Shown here: positions 27,301 through 35,895 of the stretch, piece after piece
Numbering within the stretch: position 1 is the first letter of the stretch
Layout: every line of letters begins with the position of its first letter
Made by a program: the position numbers and the translations under genes
The notes under the pieces: generated by a model
The model's database searches: none
Seen by the model: the letters and a program-made list of their open reading frames with translations, nothing else
Told to the model about the DNA's origin: nothing
DNA from: Shewanella canadensis
GTDB taxonomy: Bacteria; Pseudomonadota; Gammaproteobacteria; Enterobacterales; Shewanellaceae
Length of the DNA: 64,000 bases
Reading direction: 5' to 3'
Assembly (NCBI RefSeq): GCF_003966225.1
Contig: NZ_RXNU01000016.1
Location: 45,562 to 109,561, forward strand

Positions 27301-27681
27301 TTAACGCTTCATGTCCGGGTATTCAAATTCATGACATTGATTACAGTAGACCGTACTCTCCTTGTGCTCCTGATGACAGTAAGTACAAGGCAGGTCGGTG
27401 CCGTAATGCAGGCTGTCATGAGGATTAGGCTCTACATCGTGACCCGCATCCTTCGGGCGCGCCGTCTGCATGGCCATATCATCGCTGCTGCCGTGACAAG
27501 ACTCACACTGACTCGCCGCAGGAATGGTTTTACGTTTTGCATCGCCATGACACGCGGCACATTCAACCTTGCCATTATCGCCTGTCATGATCTCTTTATG
27601 ATAATCCTTCATCTGCACCGCAGAAGCTGCCGGGGCCACTAACAAGCAGGCTAACAATAAAGTATTAAGGGTTTTAAACAT
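27301..27681 (-). CDS. Exported tetraheme cytochrome c (electron donor subunit)
   Basis: A 126-residue periplasmic cytochrome. A Sec signal peptide (residues about 1-21, ending APAASA) precedes four CXXCH heme sites: CAACH, CESCH, CTYCH and CNQCH. Size and heme spacing match the heme domain of Shewanella flavocytochrome c enzymes, here as a separate protein. It is the last gene of an operon after the flavoprotein and lyase (44-bp gap from the lyase). Its role is most likely to pass electrons from a quinol dehydrogenase such as CymA (not in window) to the flavoprotein. Confidence 0.93.
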   Translation of the reverse strand: MFKTLNTLLLACLLVAPAASAVQMKDYHKEIMTGDNGKVECAACHGDAKRKTIPAASQCESCHGSSDDMAMQTARPKDAGHDVEPNPHDSLHYGTDLPCTYCHQEHKESTVYCNQCHEFEYPDMKR

Positions 27682-27725
27682 CTTGAAATCCTATTGCGGG
27701 GCAGCAAGCCGCCCCGCCTAACCGT

Positions 27726-29369
27726 TTAGTATTGAGCGATAAAGTCGTAAGACGCCTTGATATCCGGCGTAAATGGACGGTCTAACTCAACGAATGGCAC
27801 CTGCTTGCGATAGTTTTTGTACATAGCCTTAGTCGCTTTACCCATACCCAGTTCTGGATTGGTAAGCTTGCGCAGATCGATGGCTTGAGTTGAATGCAGC
27901 AATTCGAGGCCATAGATGTAGTTGGTGTTGTCGACGATCTGGATAAGGTTATCCGAAGCCAGTTTCAGGTTAGTGAAGGTATCTTCGATATTACCCGCAA
28001 CCGGGATGCCGTCGAATGAAACCGGGCTGGCTAAATGCTTGTTACGCACCTGCATATCGACAAAGTTCTTCTGGATAGCGCCAAAAGCGTGACCATGGTT
28101 ACCAGGCGCGCCCAAGAAGCGAGATAGCTTAGTAAAATGGCTATCTGACAGATGAACGGTGCGCATCACACTGTTGTGAGACACATGGGTCAATGCAATA
28201 CTGAGCCCTTGAACAGCCAGAGCTACCGGCAGTGGTTCGAAGTTAGTGGTCGGGAATACCCCACCTTTACCTTCGATCAGATACTTAGCGACTTGTGGGT
28301 ACTGAGTGTAATCCTTCGATGCATTCAGAATAACGCCAGGGTTATCATCTGAGTGGTTGATCTGTACATCGATAACTTCGCCCAGATCGGCAAGCGCCTT
28401 CTTGGCACCCGCGAAGGTATAAGCGGTGGTGCGATAGCTGAGTGGATCCTGCAGTGAACGTTGATCGTTCAGCTGCCACAGGTAGCTGCCATCCAGCTGG
28501 TTAAGAATTTCGCTCGTCGCTTCCTTGATGTAAGGGAAAGGACGAATATCGTTAGTCTGAGGCAGGAATGGCGATACGTTGCCGTTCAGACCTTCCAGGC
28601 TAAGGCTGAATACCGTTGGCGAAACAGCCATCAGGTGTGACGCATCCCGGTAACCCTTCATGGCGTAGGCAACCGCGACAGAGTTGTTAGAGAGGATAGA
28701 CAGCGCATCTTTACCGATAGGCTTAAGTGGCTTAACGCCGGCATCCTTCATCGCCTTAACACTGCTGACACGCTTGCCTTTATAGAACACGTCCCATTCA
28801 CCGATCATGGCCAGACCCACATGGGATGCCATCAAAATATCGGCTTCACCTACCGTGCCCTTAGATGGGATAACCGGGGTGATACCCTTGTTCAGGTACT
28901 CTTGGTATAGCTCGGCAACGTATGGTTGAACACCGGTTTGACCGGATAGAATGGTGTTTAGACGTACAGCCAGTGCGACACGGGTCAGACGAACCGGTAC
29001 GGGTTCTCCCATCGCGGCGCTATGGGCACGCAGTGTGCTGTAGTTGAAGCTTTTAGAGGCCTTCATCACGGCCTTGCTTAGCTTGCCATCGGCGGTAAAT
29101 AGCTTCTGGTCTTTGTTCAGTCCGACACCGACAGTTAGTCCATAGACCGGCTTACCTAAACGCGCCGCATCCATCAATAGCTCATGAGCCTTAACCAGGT
29201 TTTTAGCTGCCTTATCGCCAATCTTGACCTTAGCGCCGTCGGCAATTGCCCATGCCTGTGCTTGTGTCATATGCTGGCCATCTAAAACCACACTATCCAT
29301 TGCCAGTGCACTTCCTGACATCAGGCTTAACGCCAGAGAGGCCATAACAACTTGCTTACTATTCATCAT
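27726..29369 (-). CDS. Exported HAL-family lyase lacking the MIO triad (ergothionase-like)
   Basis: From the ATG at 29369 (preceded by AAGGG; the longer frame to 29435 adds an unlikely 22 residues) it encodes 547 residues with a Sec signal peptide ending at about SGSALA (residues 18-23). The fold of the histidine/phenylalanine ammonia-lyase family is kept: Tyr loop KPVYGLTVGVG, RAHSAAMG, LQDPLSYR and FDGIPVAGNIEDTF. But where MIO enzymes have GASGDL, this one reads GEADIL (residues 174-179), so Ala-Ser-Gly is Glu-Ala-Asp and the MIO cofactor cannot form by the usual route. The LQDPLSYR segment has Leu in place of the usual active-site Tyr. To my knowledge ergothionase is a MIO-less member of this superfamily, releasing trimethylamine. 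Neighbours are a urocanate-reductase-like flavoprotein and a tetraheme cytochrome. Confidence 0.85.
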   Translation of the reverse strand: MMNSKQVVMASLALSLMSGSALAMDSVVLDGQHMTQAQAWAIADGAKVKIGDKAAKNLVKAHELLMDAARLGKPVYGLTVGVGLNKDQKLFTADGKLSKAVMKASKSFNYSTLRAHSAAMGEPVPVRLTRVALAVRLNTILSGQTGVQPYVAELYQEYLNKGITPVIPSKGTVGEADILMASHVGLAMIGEWDVFYKGKRVSSVKAMKDAGVKPLKPIGKDALSILSNNSVAVAYAMKGYRDASHLMAVSPTVFSLSLEGLNGNVSPFLPQTNDIRPFPYIKEATSEILNQLDGSYLWQLNDQRSLQDPLSYRTTAYTFAGAKKALADLGEVIDVQINHSDDNPGVILNASKDYTQYPQVAKYLIEGKGGVFPTTNFEPLPVALAVQGLSIALTHVSHNSVMRTVHLSDSHFTKLSRFLGAPGNHGHAFGAIQKNFVDMQVRNKHLASPVSFDGIPVAGNIEDTFTNLKLASDNLIQIVDNTNYIYGLELLHSTQAIDLRKLTNPELGMGKATKAMYKNYRKQVPFVELDRPFTPDIKASYDFIAQY

Positions 29370-29395
29370 CTTAACCCTTTTTATATTTGACTTAA

Positions 29396-30955
29396 TTATA
29401 CTTGTTTCAACATAATACTTTTTGATGAGGCACACATTTGGCCAGCGTTGCGGCCTGTAACGACACCCTCTGCGACGGCGCAGGCACCGAGACGACTCGC
29501 GCCGTGAATGCCCCCGGTTGCTTCACCCGCCGCGTACAGGCCTGCAATTGGCTTGTAGCTCACCAGATGTAACACCTCTGAGCGGGTATTTACCTTGACG
29601 CCACCCATGCAGTAATGAACCTTTGGCCACATACGGACCGCGTACCAGGGACCTTGCTCCAGCTTCATCGCCTTCTGCATGGGGCGGCCAAACTCGCTGT
29701 CCTCGCCGGTATCGACAGCCTTGTTCCAGCTCTCTACCTGTGCCTTGAGGGCATCGGCGGGGATGGCATAAATTTCGGCCAGCTCTTCGAGCGTGTCCGC
29801 CTTCTTGATGACGTTATATTTAAGTCCCCAATCCAGAGTCTGGGCCTTGCTGGCGCCTTCGGCATTGGTGAAGCCGATGGGGTAGACAGGTTGTCCCTGA
29901 GCGTCACGACGGGTCATGATGGCATCGGCGCGGGCCTTACGGTCAGCCAGTTCATTGAAGAAACGTTTACCGGTGCGCGCATCGACCACTATGCCTCTGG
30001 GATAAGTGGCAATGGTGTTAAATTGTGATGCGGTGCCAAACCCTTTCTCATCGGGAGAGGCCCATGGCCCCAGCTGGATCTGATCCAGGTGGATGGGGTT
30101 AGCACCGATTAGCATCATCTGCTTCAGCGCATCGGCATTGGCTCCCGGGTGGTTGGTGGAGTCCAGCTCTTTGGTGAGTTTCGGTTGTTGCATCTTGCGA
30201 TACTCGATGTCTCGACCGAAGCCACCCGTGGCCATGATGACCCCTTTACGGGCACCATAACGGCGAGTCACACCGGAGCGCTCTTTAGGGAAGAAGTAGT
30301 TGGCCTTAACTTCGATACCCGTTACGCGTCCCTGATCATCTTTAATAAATGATTCCAGTTTGGTTTGAGTGCGCATATCGATGCCGCGCTTCTTGGCTGC
30401 CTTGACCAGAGGACGAATGATCCCGGCGCCTGAGCTTTCGACAGTTTGAAGTATGCGAGGCAGAGAGTGCCCGCCAAAATGCTGTACAAATGGCTTCCAC
30501 TTCACGCCATAATCCGTCAGCCATTGGCATGACTCGGCGGTGCCATGACACACCAGTTTGAGCATCTCAACATCATTCATACCGCGGCCCGCTTCAAGCA
30601 TATCGGCCACCATAGTGTCGACCGAGTCTTCTATGCCATTTTGTTGCTGTAACGGCGAGCCGGCAACGGCCATGGCACCACCATTGATGGTGGAGTTACC
30701 ACCGAAGACGGGCATCTTATCGACCACCATGACGCTGGCTCCGGCTTCACGGGCTTGTAGTGCCGCAGACATGCCGGCAAAACCGCTACCTACCACTATG
30801 ATGTCGACAACCTCATCGAACTTGATCTCTTCAGCCGGTACACATGCGGCACTGACAGGTTTAGCCAGAGAGGCTCCCAGACCGGTAACGGCGAGTGCTG
30901 CTCCTCCGGTAATTAGCTGGCGCCTGCGATGGCTTATTTGTTGTTTGTCACTCAT
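29396..30955 (-). CDS. Tat-exported flavocytochrome-c-type reductase (urocanate reductase-like flavoprotein)
   Basis: A 519-residue FAD protein. A twin-arginine signal (SHRRRQLITGG, residues 8-18) precedes a Rossmann site VVGSGFAGMSAALQARE (about 54-70), HYCMGGVKVN and ASRLGACAVAEG, the last two corresponding to conserved active-site regions of fumarate reductase. The general-acid Arg region is FFNELADRKARADAIM. Where fumarate reductases have Q-x-H-P-T it reads IQLGPWASPDE, as I recall for urocanate-reductase-type enzymes, so an aryl-acrylate rather than fumarate is the likely acceptor. There is no FMN-binding or heme domain; electrons must come from the separate cytochrome. First gene of the operon, with a sigma54-type promoter upstream. 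Its ATAATTAAGTC end is 26 bp before the lyase start. Confidence 0.88.
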   Translation of the reverse strand: MSDKQQISHRRRQLITGGAALAVTGLGASLAKPVSAACVPAEEIKFDEVVDIIVVGSGFAGMSAALQAREAGASVMVVDKMPVFGGNSTINGGAMAVAGSPLQQQNGIEDSVDTMVADMLEAGRGMNDVEMLKLVCHGTAESCQWLTDYGVKWKPFVQHFGGHSLPRILQTVESSGAGIIRPLVKAAKKRGIDMRTQTKLESFIKDDQGRVTGIEVKANYFFPKERSGVTRRYGARKGVIMATGGFGRDIEYRKMQQPKLTKELDSTNHPGANADALKQMMLIGANPIHLDQIQLGPWASPDEKGFGTASQFNTIATYPRGIVVDARTGKRFFNELADRKARADAIMTRRDAQGQPVYPIGFTNAEGASKAQTLDWGLKYNVIKKADTLEELAEIYAIPADALKAQVESWNKAVDTGEDSEFGRPMQKAMKLEQGPWYAVRMWPKVHYCMGGVKVNTRSEVLHLVSYKPIAGLYAAGEATGGIHGASRLGACAVAEGVVTGRNAGQMCASSKSIMLKQV

Positions 30956-31020
30956 TCTCGTGTGTTCCTTAATCTTTCCGGGAATATCGATCTGTTTATC
31001 TTCTTTATTACACAGGTAAC

Positions 31021-31037
31021 TGCAGTGACTATGCCAA
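31021..31037 (-). promoter_or_regulatory. Sigma54-type -24/-12 promoter of the flavoprotein operon
   Basis: On the minus strand the sequence is TTGGCATAGTCACTGCA: GG, ten bases, GC, close to the consensus TTGGCAC-N5-TTGCA. It lies about 66-82 bp before the flavoprotein ATG. Confidence 0.72.
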
Positions 31038-31076
31038 CTGGTCTAAATTGGCGAGAATGGCGAAGGTTTATGATCT

Positions 31077-31125
31077 GTAACACCAAATCACGAAATATGA
31101 TGAATTGGGATCACGAAGTTTCGTG
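31077..31125. promoter_or_regulatory. Candidate upstream activator sites of the flavoprotein operon
   Basis: CACGAAATAT at 31089-31098, inside a longer element GTAACACCAAATCACGAA, is followed by the dyad CACGAAGTTTCGTG at 31112-31125. These lie 40-90 bp upstream of the sigma54-type promoter. The same element recurs before the sigma54 activator gene (33058-33079) and at 32753-32762. Confidence 0.6.
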
Positions 31126-31300
31126 TTGAACTTGAAATGTCGGCCAATAAGCTCTGTTAGATAACGCTATATGACTAAGGTGTTATTTTTGCTTTATAGT
31201 GCCGGAAATAAAACGCTTGTATCTTTATCTGCTAAATGAGGTATGAAGAGGTTTGAATAGCATTAACCTGTGATTGTTGAAGTTGTATTGATAGCTGTAA

Positions 31301-31338
31301 ATAAAAAAGACTCTATATATCATAGAGCCTTTTTATAG
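31301..31338 (-). terminator. Intrinsic terminator after the porin gene
   Basis: On the minus strand GGCTCTAT pairs with ATAGAGTC (one G-T pair) and is followed by TTTTTTATTT. It lies about 95 bp beyond the porin stop. The plus strand also reads into TTTTT, so it may act in both directions. Confidence 0.78.
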
Positions 31339-31426
31339 TGCCATTATAATGATGGCGGCAGGGATTTAAATCTTTAATTAATTGGTGGTGCTTTTATATG
31401 TTTAACCGGTATTTAACTGGTTATTA

Positions 31427-32587
31427 TTAGAAATAATATCCGAAGTTAATATTAATACGTTTGTCCAGGGCATCCCCCATTTCCGGCAGGCCAACATGGT
31501 CATTATTTTTCGTTGAGAATGTCATGTTTTTACCCATGATAAAATCGATCATGGTGTAAGTCGGGCCAGCTGAAACTGCACAGCCTGTAACATTTTGAAT
31601 GCTGTCATCATAACTTGAATCCGCGACATCAGGCGTCATTAAGCCGAAGTCGTTATAACACTTCACACTACCCCATGATGTTGGCATAGTCTTGGCGAGG
31701 TTAAGGCTGTAAACCTGACCCTTTGAGGCAATTTCATATTGCCAGTTAACGACCGATACACCGATCTTGTTGTCGTCTGCGGCATCGGCGGCATCATACT
31801 CATACTGCATCGCCTGTAGTTGCAACTTCCAACCGTTATAGAGTGTCTCCATGTGTGCAGCAACGGCATACCTGTCGCCATTGTTACCGGTTTTGTTGTT
31901 GTAGATCTGGCCCGCTTCGACCGAAGCACCTAGGGTAGTTGAGCCGCCTTCATGCTCCATGGTGTAAGTTTGACGAAGGTTTAACTGGTTAGTCTCTTCG
32001 TTGTTGTACTCGGTACCATTGTCGATACCGTCATAGGTGGTGTCTATGGTGCCGGTGAAGAGATCCGTAGCGTAACGCTTGATTTCAGACGGGCCATATT
32101 CAGCACCCTTGTAGAAGGCCAGATCTGTGTGCCAGCCATTCTTTTCATAAACAGCCTTGATACCGATATCATGGTCATCTTCGAAGCCCAGGTAGTAGGG
32201 TAGGCCAAACCACCAGCTATTAGAGATGAAGCCAGGGTTACCGAAGGGAACCTTGTTAATACCAAACTGGAGCTGCCAGTCAGGGTCTATATCATAGTAG
32301 CCGTAACCATATTTGATAAAGTTGGTGCTTTTAGTGAAACGATATTCGGCGGCCAGGCCGAAATCTCCCTTCTTTCCCTTCATTACTAAGGTCGCAGTGT
32401 CGAAAACCAGGTCTCCGCCTTTGTCTTTTGAGCTGTCATCGTATAATTTCAGGCCATAGTTGACCCGAACCGAGCCACCAATATTAATCCCATCTTCCTG
32501 AGCCTGAGCACAACCGATTGAACCGGCCATTGCCACAGCTGTCGCTACAGCGGACAGCATAAGTTGAGTGGATTTTTTCATCATCAT
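31427..32587 (-). CDS. Outer membrane porin-like beta-barrel protein
   Basis: A 386-residue protein with a Sec signal peptide (residues about 1-29, ending GCAQAQ) and alternating amphipathic strands throughout; it ends NFGYYF, the C-terminal Phe signature of outer-membrane barrels. It lies between the flavoprotein operon and the sigma54 activator, and has its own sigma54-type promoter. Probably the entry channel for the substrate of the periplasmic lyase/reductase pathway (inference from shared regulation). It is not a close match to OmpC/F or to OprP-type phosphate porins as far as I can see. Confidence 0.8.
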   Translation of the reverse strand: MMMKKSTQLMLSAVATAVAMAGSIGCAQAQEDGINIGGSVRVNYGLKLYDDSSKDKGGDLVFDTATLVMKGKKGDFGLAAEYRFTKSTNFIKYGYGYYDIDPDWQLQFGINKVPFGNPGFISNSWWFGLPYYLGFEDDHDIGIKAVYEKNGWHTDLAFYKGAEYGPSEIKRYATDLFTGTIDTTYDGIDNGTEYNNEETNQLNLRQTYTMEHEGGSTTLGASVEAGQIYNNKTGNNGDRYAVAAHMETLYNGWKLQLQAMQYEYDAADAADDNKIGVSVVNWQYEIASKGQVYSLNLAKTMPTSWGSVKCYNDFGLMTPDVADSSYDDSIQNVTGCAVSAGPTYTMIDFIMGKNMTFSTKNNDHVGLPEMGDALDKRININFGYYF

Positions 32588-32682
32588 TTTCCTGTTACTA
32601 CTGTTTATTATTGAATTGTTCTTTACATTTGTTATCGGCTAAATAAATTATCGATATAAATAGATAAAGGCTTGTTCTTAAT

Positions 32683-32701
32683 AAAGCAGTAAGCATGCCA
32701 A
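32683..32701 (-). promoter_or_regulatory. Sigma54-type -24/-12 promoter of the porin gene
   Basis: The minus strand reads TTGGCATGCTTACTGCTTT, with GG and GC separated by ten bases, as at the flavoprotein operon. It lies about 95 bp before the porin start, placing the transcript start near 32674. Confidence 0.75.
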
Positions 32702-32752
32702 GCTATAAATGAAGTGTGAAATGGTCGGTTAATTAGATATGAATCAACAAAA

Positions 32753-32762
32753 CACGAAATAT
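32753..32762 (+). promoter_or_regulatory. CACGAAATAT element upstream of the porin promoter
   Basis: A third copy of CACGAAATAT, about 50 bp upstream of the sigma54-type promoter of the porin. It fits an enhancer position for the adjacent activator. Confidence 0.5.
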
Positions 32763-33057
32763 CAACAAACGATAACACTAAATGCCGTGAAAACACCTGA
32801 GTTTCGTTAAGTTACTACGTCAGTGTTTACATCTGTATTGTTGGTGTGACGCGATCTGAGTTGCAGTTTTTAAATAATGGTGATGTAGGGGCTGCGTATT
32901 TAATAAGTGTTGCATGGCTCTGGGTATTTATATAAGTATGGTCTATGTCACATATGTTTAAACGTTTTTGTGAGCTTATACATTGGGCATATATTTATGT
33001 CACATTAATAGAAGTTGGCTGGTAAGTATGGTTAGTCTCAAGTTAATTTTTTGATCG

Positions 33058-33079
33058 GTAACACGGAATCACGAAATAT
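33058..33079 (+). promoter_or_regulatory. GTAACAC-AATCACGAAATAT element at the activator gene
   Basis: The 22-bp element matches that at 31077-31098 in 20 of 22 positions. It ends 11 bp before the first ATG of the activator frame, suggesting autoregulation or a shared upstream site for the porin promoter. Confidence 0.55.
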
Positions 33080-33090
33080 AACGAACTACA

Positions 33091-34647
33091 ATGATATTTA
33101 ACGGTAGCCATTCAGAAGAATCAATGGAAAAGTTCTATTACAAAGCGACTCAATGTTTATGCAGTAGTCTTCAGTTAGAAGAGTCACTACAGAGCTACTT
33201 TGATTACATTAAATCCCATCTTCCAATCGATGGGATCTACCTGAATATCTATCGTCCCGATTTCAGCGATATTCAGTTTATCGCACAGGTCAATGAGCTG
33301 CAGTCCACCACTCTGGATAGACGGATACCGATCAGCAACGAGATGTGTGAGGCTCTTCAGGATCTCGATAGGCCAATTATTCGTATCGTTAATGATATTG
33401 AGTTGGATACTGTGACCCAATTTGTCGCCCCTCAGGTCATTCCCGAAATTAAGTCTGTCATCCTGCTGAGAATGGTTTCCGGCAATACCCACCTTGGGGT
33501 CGTCGGCTTTTATGCCAAGCAAGCCGGCGTATTCAGGCCACGACATGTGGATATGCTTGAGCCCCATATGCAGACTTTCTCTTTGATAACCGCTTTTAAT
33601 CTTAAGGGGCGCAACTTGCTCAGAGCCAATGAAGCTCTGGCAGAGCAGAACCAGTCTCTTAAGCGTACCTTGAACATATGTAATGGTGTTGTCGGTGCTC
33701 ATTCGGGTCTGAAGCATGTGATGCAACAGGTTGAGTCTATTGCCAAACTCAATACCACAGTCTTGATGTTGGGTGAAACCGGTTGTGGTAAGGAGGTCAT
33801 AGCAAATGCTATTCATGAACTCTCATTGCGCGCTAATAAGCCATTTATCAAGGTCAACTGTGGTGCGATTCCTGAGAGCCTGATCGATTCTGAAATGTTC
33901 GGCTATGAGAGGGGGGCTTTCACCGGCGCGGAGTCTCGCAAGGCTGGGTATTTTGAGCAAGCCAATGGCGGCACTATTTTCCTGGATGAAATTGGTGAGC
34001 TACCACTGTCGGTCCAGGTCAGGCTACTCAGGGTATTGCAAAATAGTACCATTACCCGTGTAGGTGGCCACGATTCCGTGCAGCTGGATATCAGAGTCAT
34101 CGCCGCGACGCACCGTAACCTCAAGGCGATGGTGTCAACGGGCGAGTTTCGTGAAGATCTCTGGTACCGCTTGGCTATTTTCCCAATTGAAATTCCCTCT
34201 CTGAGACAGAGGCGTGCCGACATTCCTCTGCTGGTGCAGCATTTCATCGAAATGTTATCGGCAAAATTCAACCAAGATCAACTTCCCCGGGTTGCGCCAG
34301 AACAGCTGGCCATTCTGAGCCAGTATCATTGGCCCGGTAATGTCAGGGAGCTGATAAACGTGCTTGAGAGAGCCATTATTCAGCACCCTAAGGGGCCGCT
34401 TAATTTCGATTTCTTGGTGCCTGACGTGGAAGTCGAGCATAAGGAGAAGAGGGGAGAGACCATTATTGTCGATCCCAGTCATGCAACCGATAAACTGGTG
34501 CCTCTGGAAATCATGACCCGAAAATATATCGAGCATGCGCTGCGGGTTACAGGGGGAAAGCTCTATGGCCCGGGTGGTGCCGCTCAGTTGCTGGACATCA
34601 ACCCGAATACCATGCGTAGTAAGATGAAAAAATTAGGTATCTGCTAA
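33091..34647 (+). CDS. Sigma54-dependent transcriptional activator (GAF-AAA-Fis)
   Basis: A 518-residue enhancer-binding protein. Residues about 15-175 resemble a GAF-type sensory domain, followed by the AAA+ domain with Walker A GETGCGKEVIANAI, the sigma54-contact loop ERGAFTGAE, and Walker B GGTIFLDEIGELP. A Fis-type helix-turn-helix ends the protein (GPGGAAQLLDINPNTMRSKMKKL). No receiver domain is present, so it likely senses a small ligand, like NorR or FhlA. The start could instead be the ATG at 33124, which has the better ribosome site (AGAAG). It is flanked by, and probably controls, the porin and flavoprotein operon with sigma54-type promoters. Its stop overlaps the dmsH stop on the other strand. 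Confidence 0.9.
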   Translation: MIFNGSHSEESMEKFYYKATQCLCSSLQLEESLQSYFDYIKSHLPIDGIYLNIYRPDFSDIQFIAQVNELQSTTLDRRIPISNEMCEALQDLDRPIIRIVNDIELDTVTQFVAPQVIPEIKSVILLRMVSGNTHLGVVGFYAKQAGVFRPRHVDMLEPHMQTFSLITAFNLKGRNLLRANEALAEQNQSLKRTLNICNGVVGAHSGLKHVMQQVESIAKLNTTVLMLGETGCGKEVIANAIHELSLRANKPFIKVNCGAIPESLIDSEMFGYERGAFTGAESRKAGYFEQANGGTIFLDEIGELPLSVQVRLLRVLQNSTITRVGGHDSVQLDIRVIAATHRNLKAMVSTGEFREDLWYRLAIFPIEIPSLRQRRADIPLLVQHFIEMLSAKFNQDQLPRVAPEQLAILSQYHWPGNVRELINVLERAIIQHPKGPLNFDFLVPDVEVEHKEKRGETIIVDPSHATDKLVPLEIMTRKYIEHALRVTGGKLYGPGGAAQLLDINPNTMRSKMKKLGIC

Positions 34648-35102
34648 CGTCCCATATTTCTTTTTTGAAGTCGCCTCTGCCGATTGAGCTCATCGAGCTG
34701 TTCGGCTAGTTTGAGGATCTGTTGTTGTAACTCTCGATATTGAGTCAGGCAGATCTCATTGTCTGGCTTCTCCTCTATCTCTTTCGTTGCCCAGATTTTG
34801 GCAAGCTGAATGATCAGGTGTTCGGCCTGACTCAGGTTGTCATGCTCAATCTGTTTTATCATCAGTAGCCGAAAACAGTCGAACAGTATGGTGAGCATAA
34901 ACTCATGGGTGAGCGGCAGCTCTTGCTCCTGAGTCTCAGGTTCACGAAAGCCGATGGCAGCAATCAGATTGGAGACGGTGGTGACTGTAGTTGCTCCAAT
35001 AAAGAGGGAGTGGATCTCAGGCTCCTGCAACAGAGCCTGCTCAAGCTGTTGAGCCAGCTTCCCTTTATTCCACTGCGCCCCCAGCGCCTTAATGAACGTC
35101 AT
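34644..35102 (-). CDS. dmsH: DmsH-like protein of the extracellular DMSO reductase operon
   Basis: A 152-residue protein without signal peptide or known motif, Gln/Leu/Glu rich and helical, with a likely coiled segment at its C-terminus (YRELQQQILKLAEQLDELNR). It is the sixth gene in dmsEFABGH order, 30 bp after the chaperone gene. Function unknown in the family. The symbol rests on position and size. Confidence 0.7.
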   Translation of the reverse strand: MTFIKALGAQWNKGKLAQQLEQALLQEPEIHSLFIGATTVTTVSNLIAAIGFREPETQEQELPLTHEFMLTILFDCFRLLMIKQIEHDNLSQAEHLIIQLAKIWATKEIEEKPDNEICLTQYRELQQQILKLAEQLDELNRQRRLQKRNMGR

Positions 35103-35132
35103 ATCAACCCACCCGTTATTGAATCTTGTCTA

Positions 35133-35792
35133 TTAACGATATAAGCGTGCTGTCATAGGGACCAGGTTTAATCTTTGGATCAGGCCATCTAAATAGGCTT
35201 GAGTCAGCAATGCGATACCGCGATAGAAGTCGGTTCTGGCATGTTCAGTCATGAGTTCGAGGCAGCGACCCGACCAGGGGAGCAGGTGTTGCTGTAGTAG
35301 GATCATACAGCTGCGCTCCAGTGGTTCGCTATCTTCTGTTTGCGCCCATTGGGTAAACATCTGATCCAGTACCGCGAAAAACAGGCCGATATGATCTACG
35401 GGTTGATTGGTCTCCAGCTCGAAACTGATCCCTTGCTCTTGATAGAAAGCCTTCAGTGCCAGAGTCGTCTTGTCATTGAGGAGTTGCCTCTCGCTCAGGT
35501 AGACCGATCCCCAGGGCACGGCATTAGGCTCGCCAGGACCGTAGAAGAGTTGTGCATAGTCCAGCTTCAGGGCTTGTTGTTTATCTGTAGTCCATTGGCC
35601 GAGATAATTGGACAGCAACTCGCGACCACTCGACTCCCGGGCCGAACCTGTAAACTCAGGCCAGCTTTGAGCAACATCGTGTTCGATAAAACCCTGGATC
35701 AACTCAGGTGTCGGGTCGTTAAAGAGTACATTGTGGAGAATGCGCGCAATGCCTTGATATTCCAGGAGCTCATTTTCGGTAAGGGATGACAT
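35133..35792 (-). CDS. dmsG: TorD/DmsD-family molybdoenzyme chaperone DmsG
   Basis: From the ATG at 35792 (Shine-Dalgarno GAGG) it encodes 219 residues; the upstream part of the frame is unlikely. The TorD-family segment is YAQLFYGPGEPNAVPWGSVYLSE (quoted in parts: YAQLFYGPGEP and PWGSVYLSERQLL) followed by EPVDHIGLFF-like VDHIGLFFAVLDQM. Such chaperones bind the Tat signal of the molybdoenzyme and hold it until cofactor insertion. Located after dmsB. Confidence 0.88.
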   Translation of the reverse strand: MSSLTENELLEYQGIARILHNVLFNDPTPELIQGFIEHDVAQSWPEFTGSARESSGRELLSNYLGQWTTDKQQALKLDYAQLFYGPGEPNAVPWGSVYLSERQLLNDKTTLALKAFYQEQGISFELETNQPVDHIGLFFAVLDQMFTQWAQTEDSEPLERSCMILLQQHLLPWSGRCLELMTEHARTDFYRGIALLTQAYLDGLIQRLNLVPMTARLYR

Positions 35793-35895
35793 GCTAACCT
35801 CATTTGTGGAACAAAATGTTGCCGTAACTAACAGCAACTAACAGTAACTAGCAGCAAAAAAGGTGCCATTCAAAATGAATGGCACCAAGCTGGGG

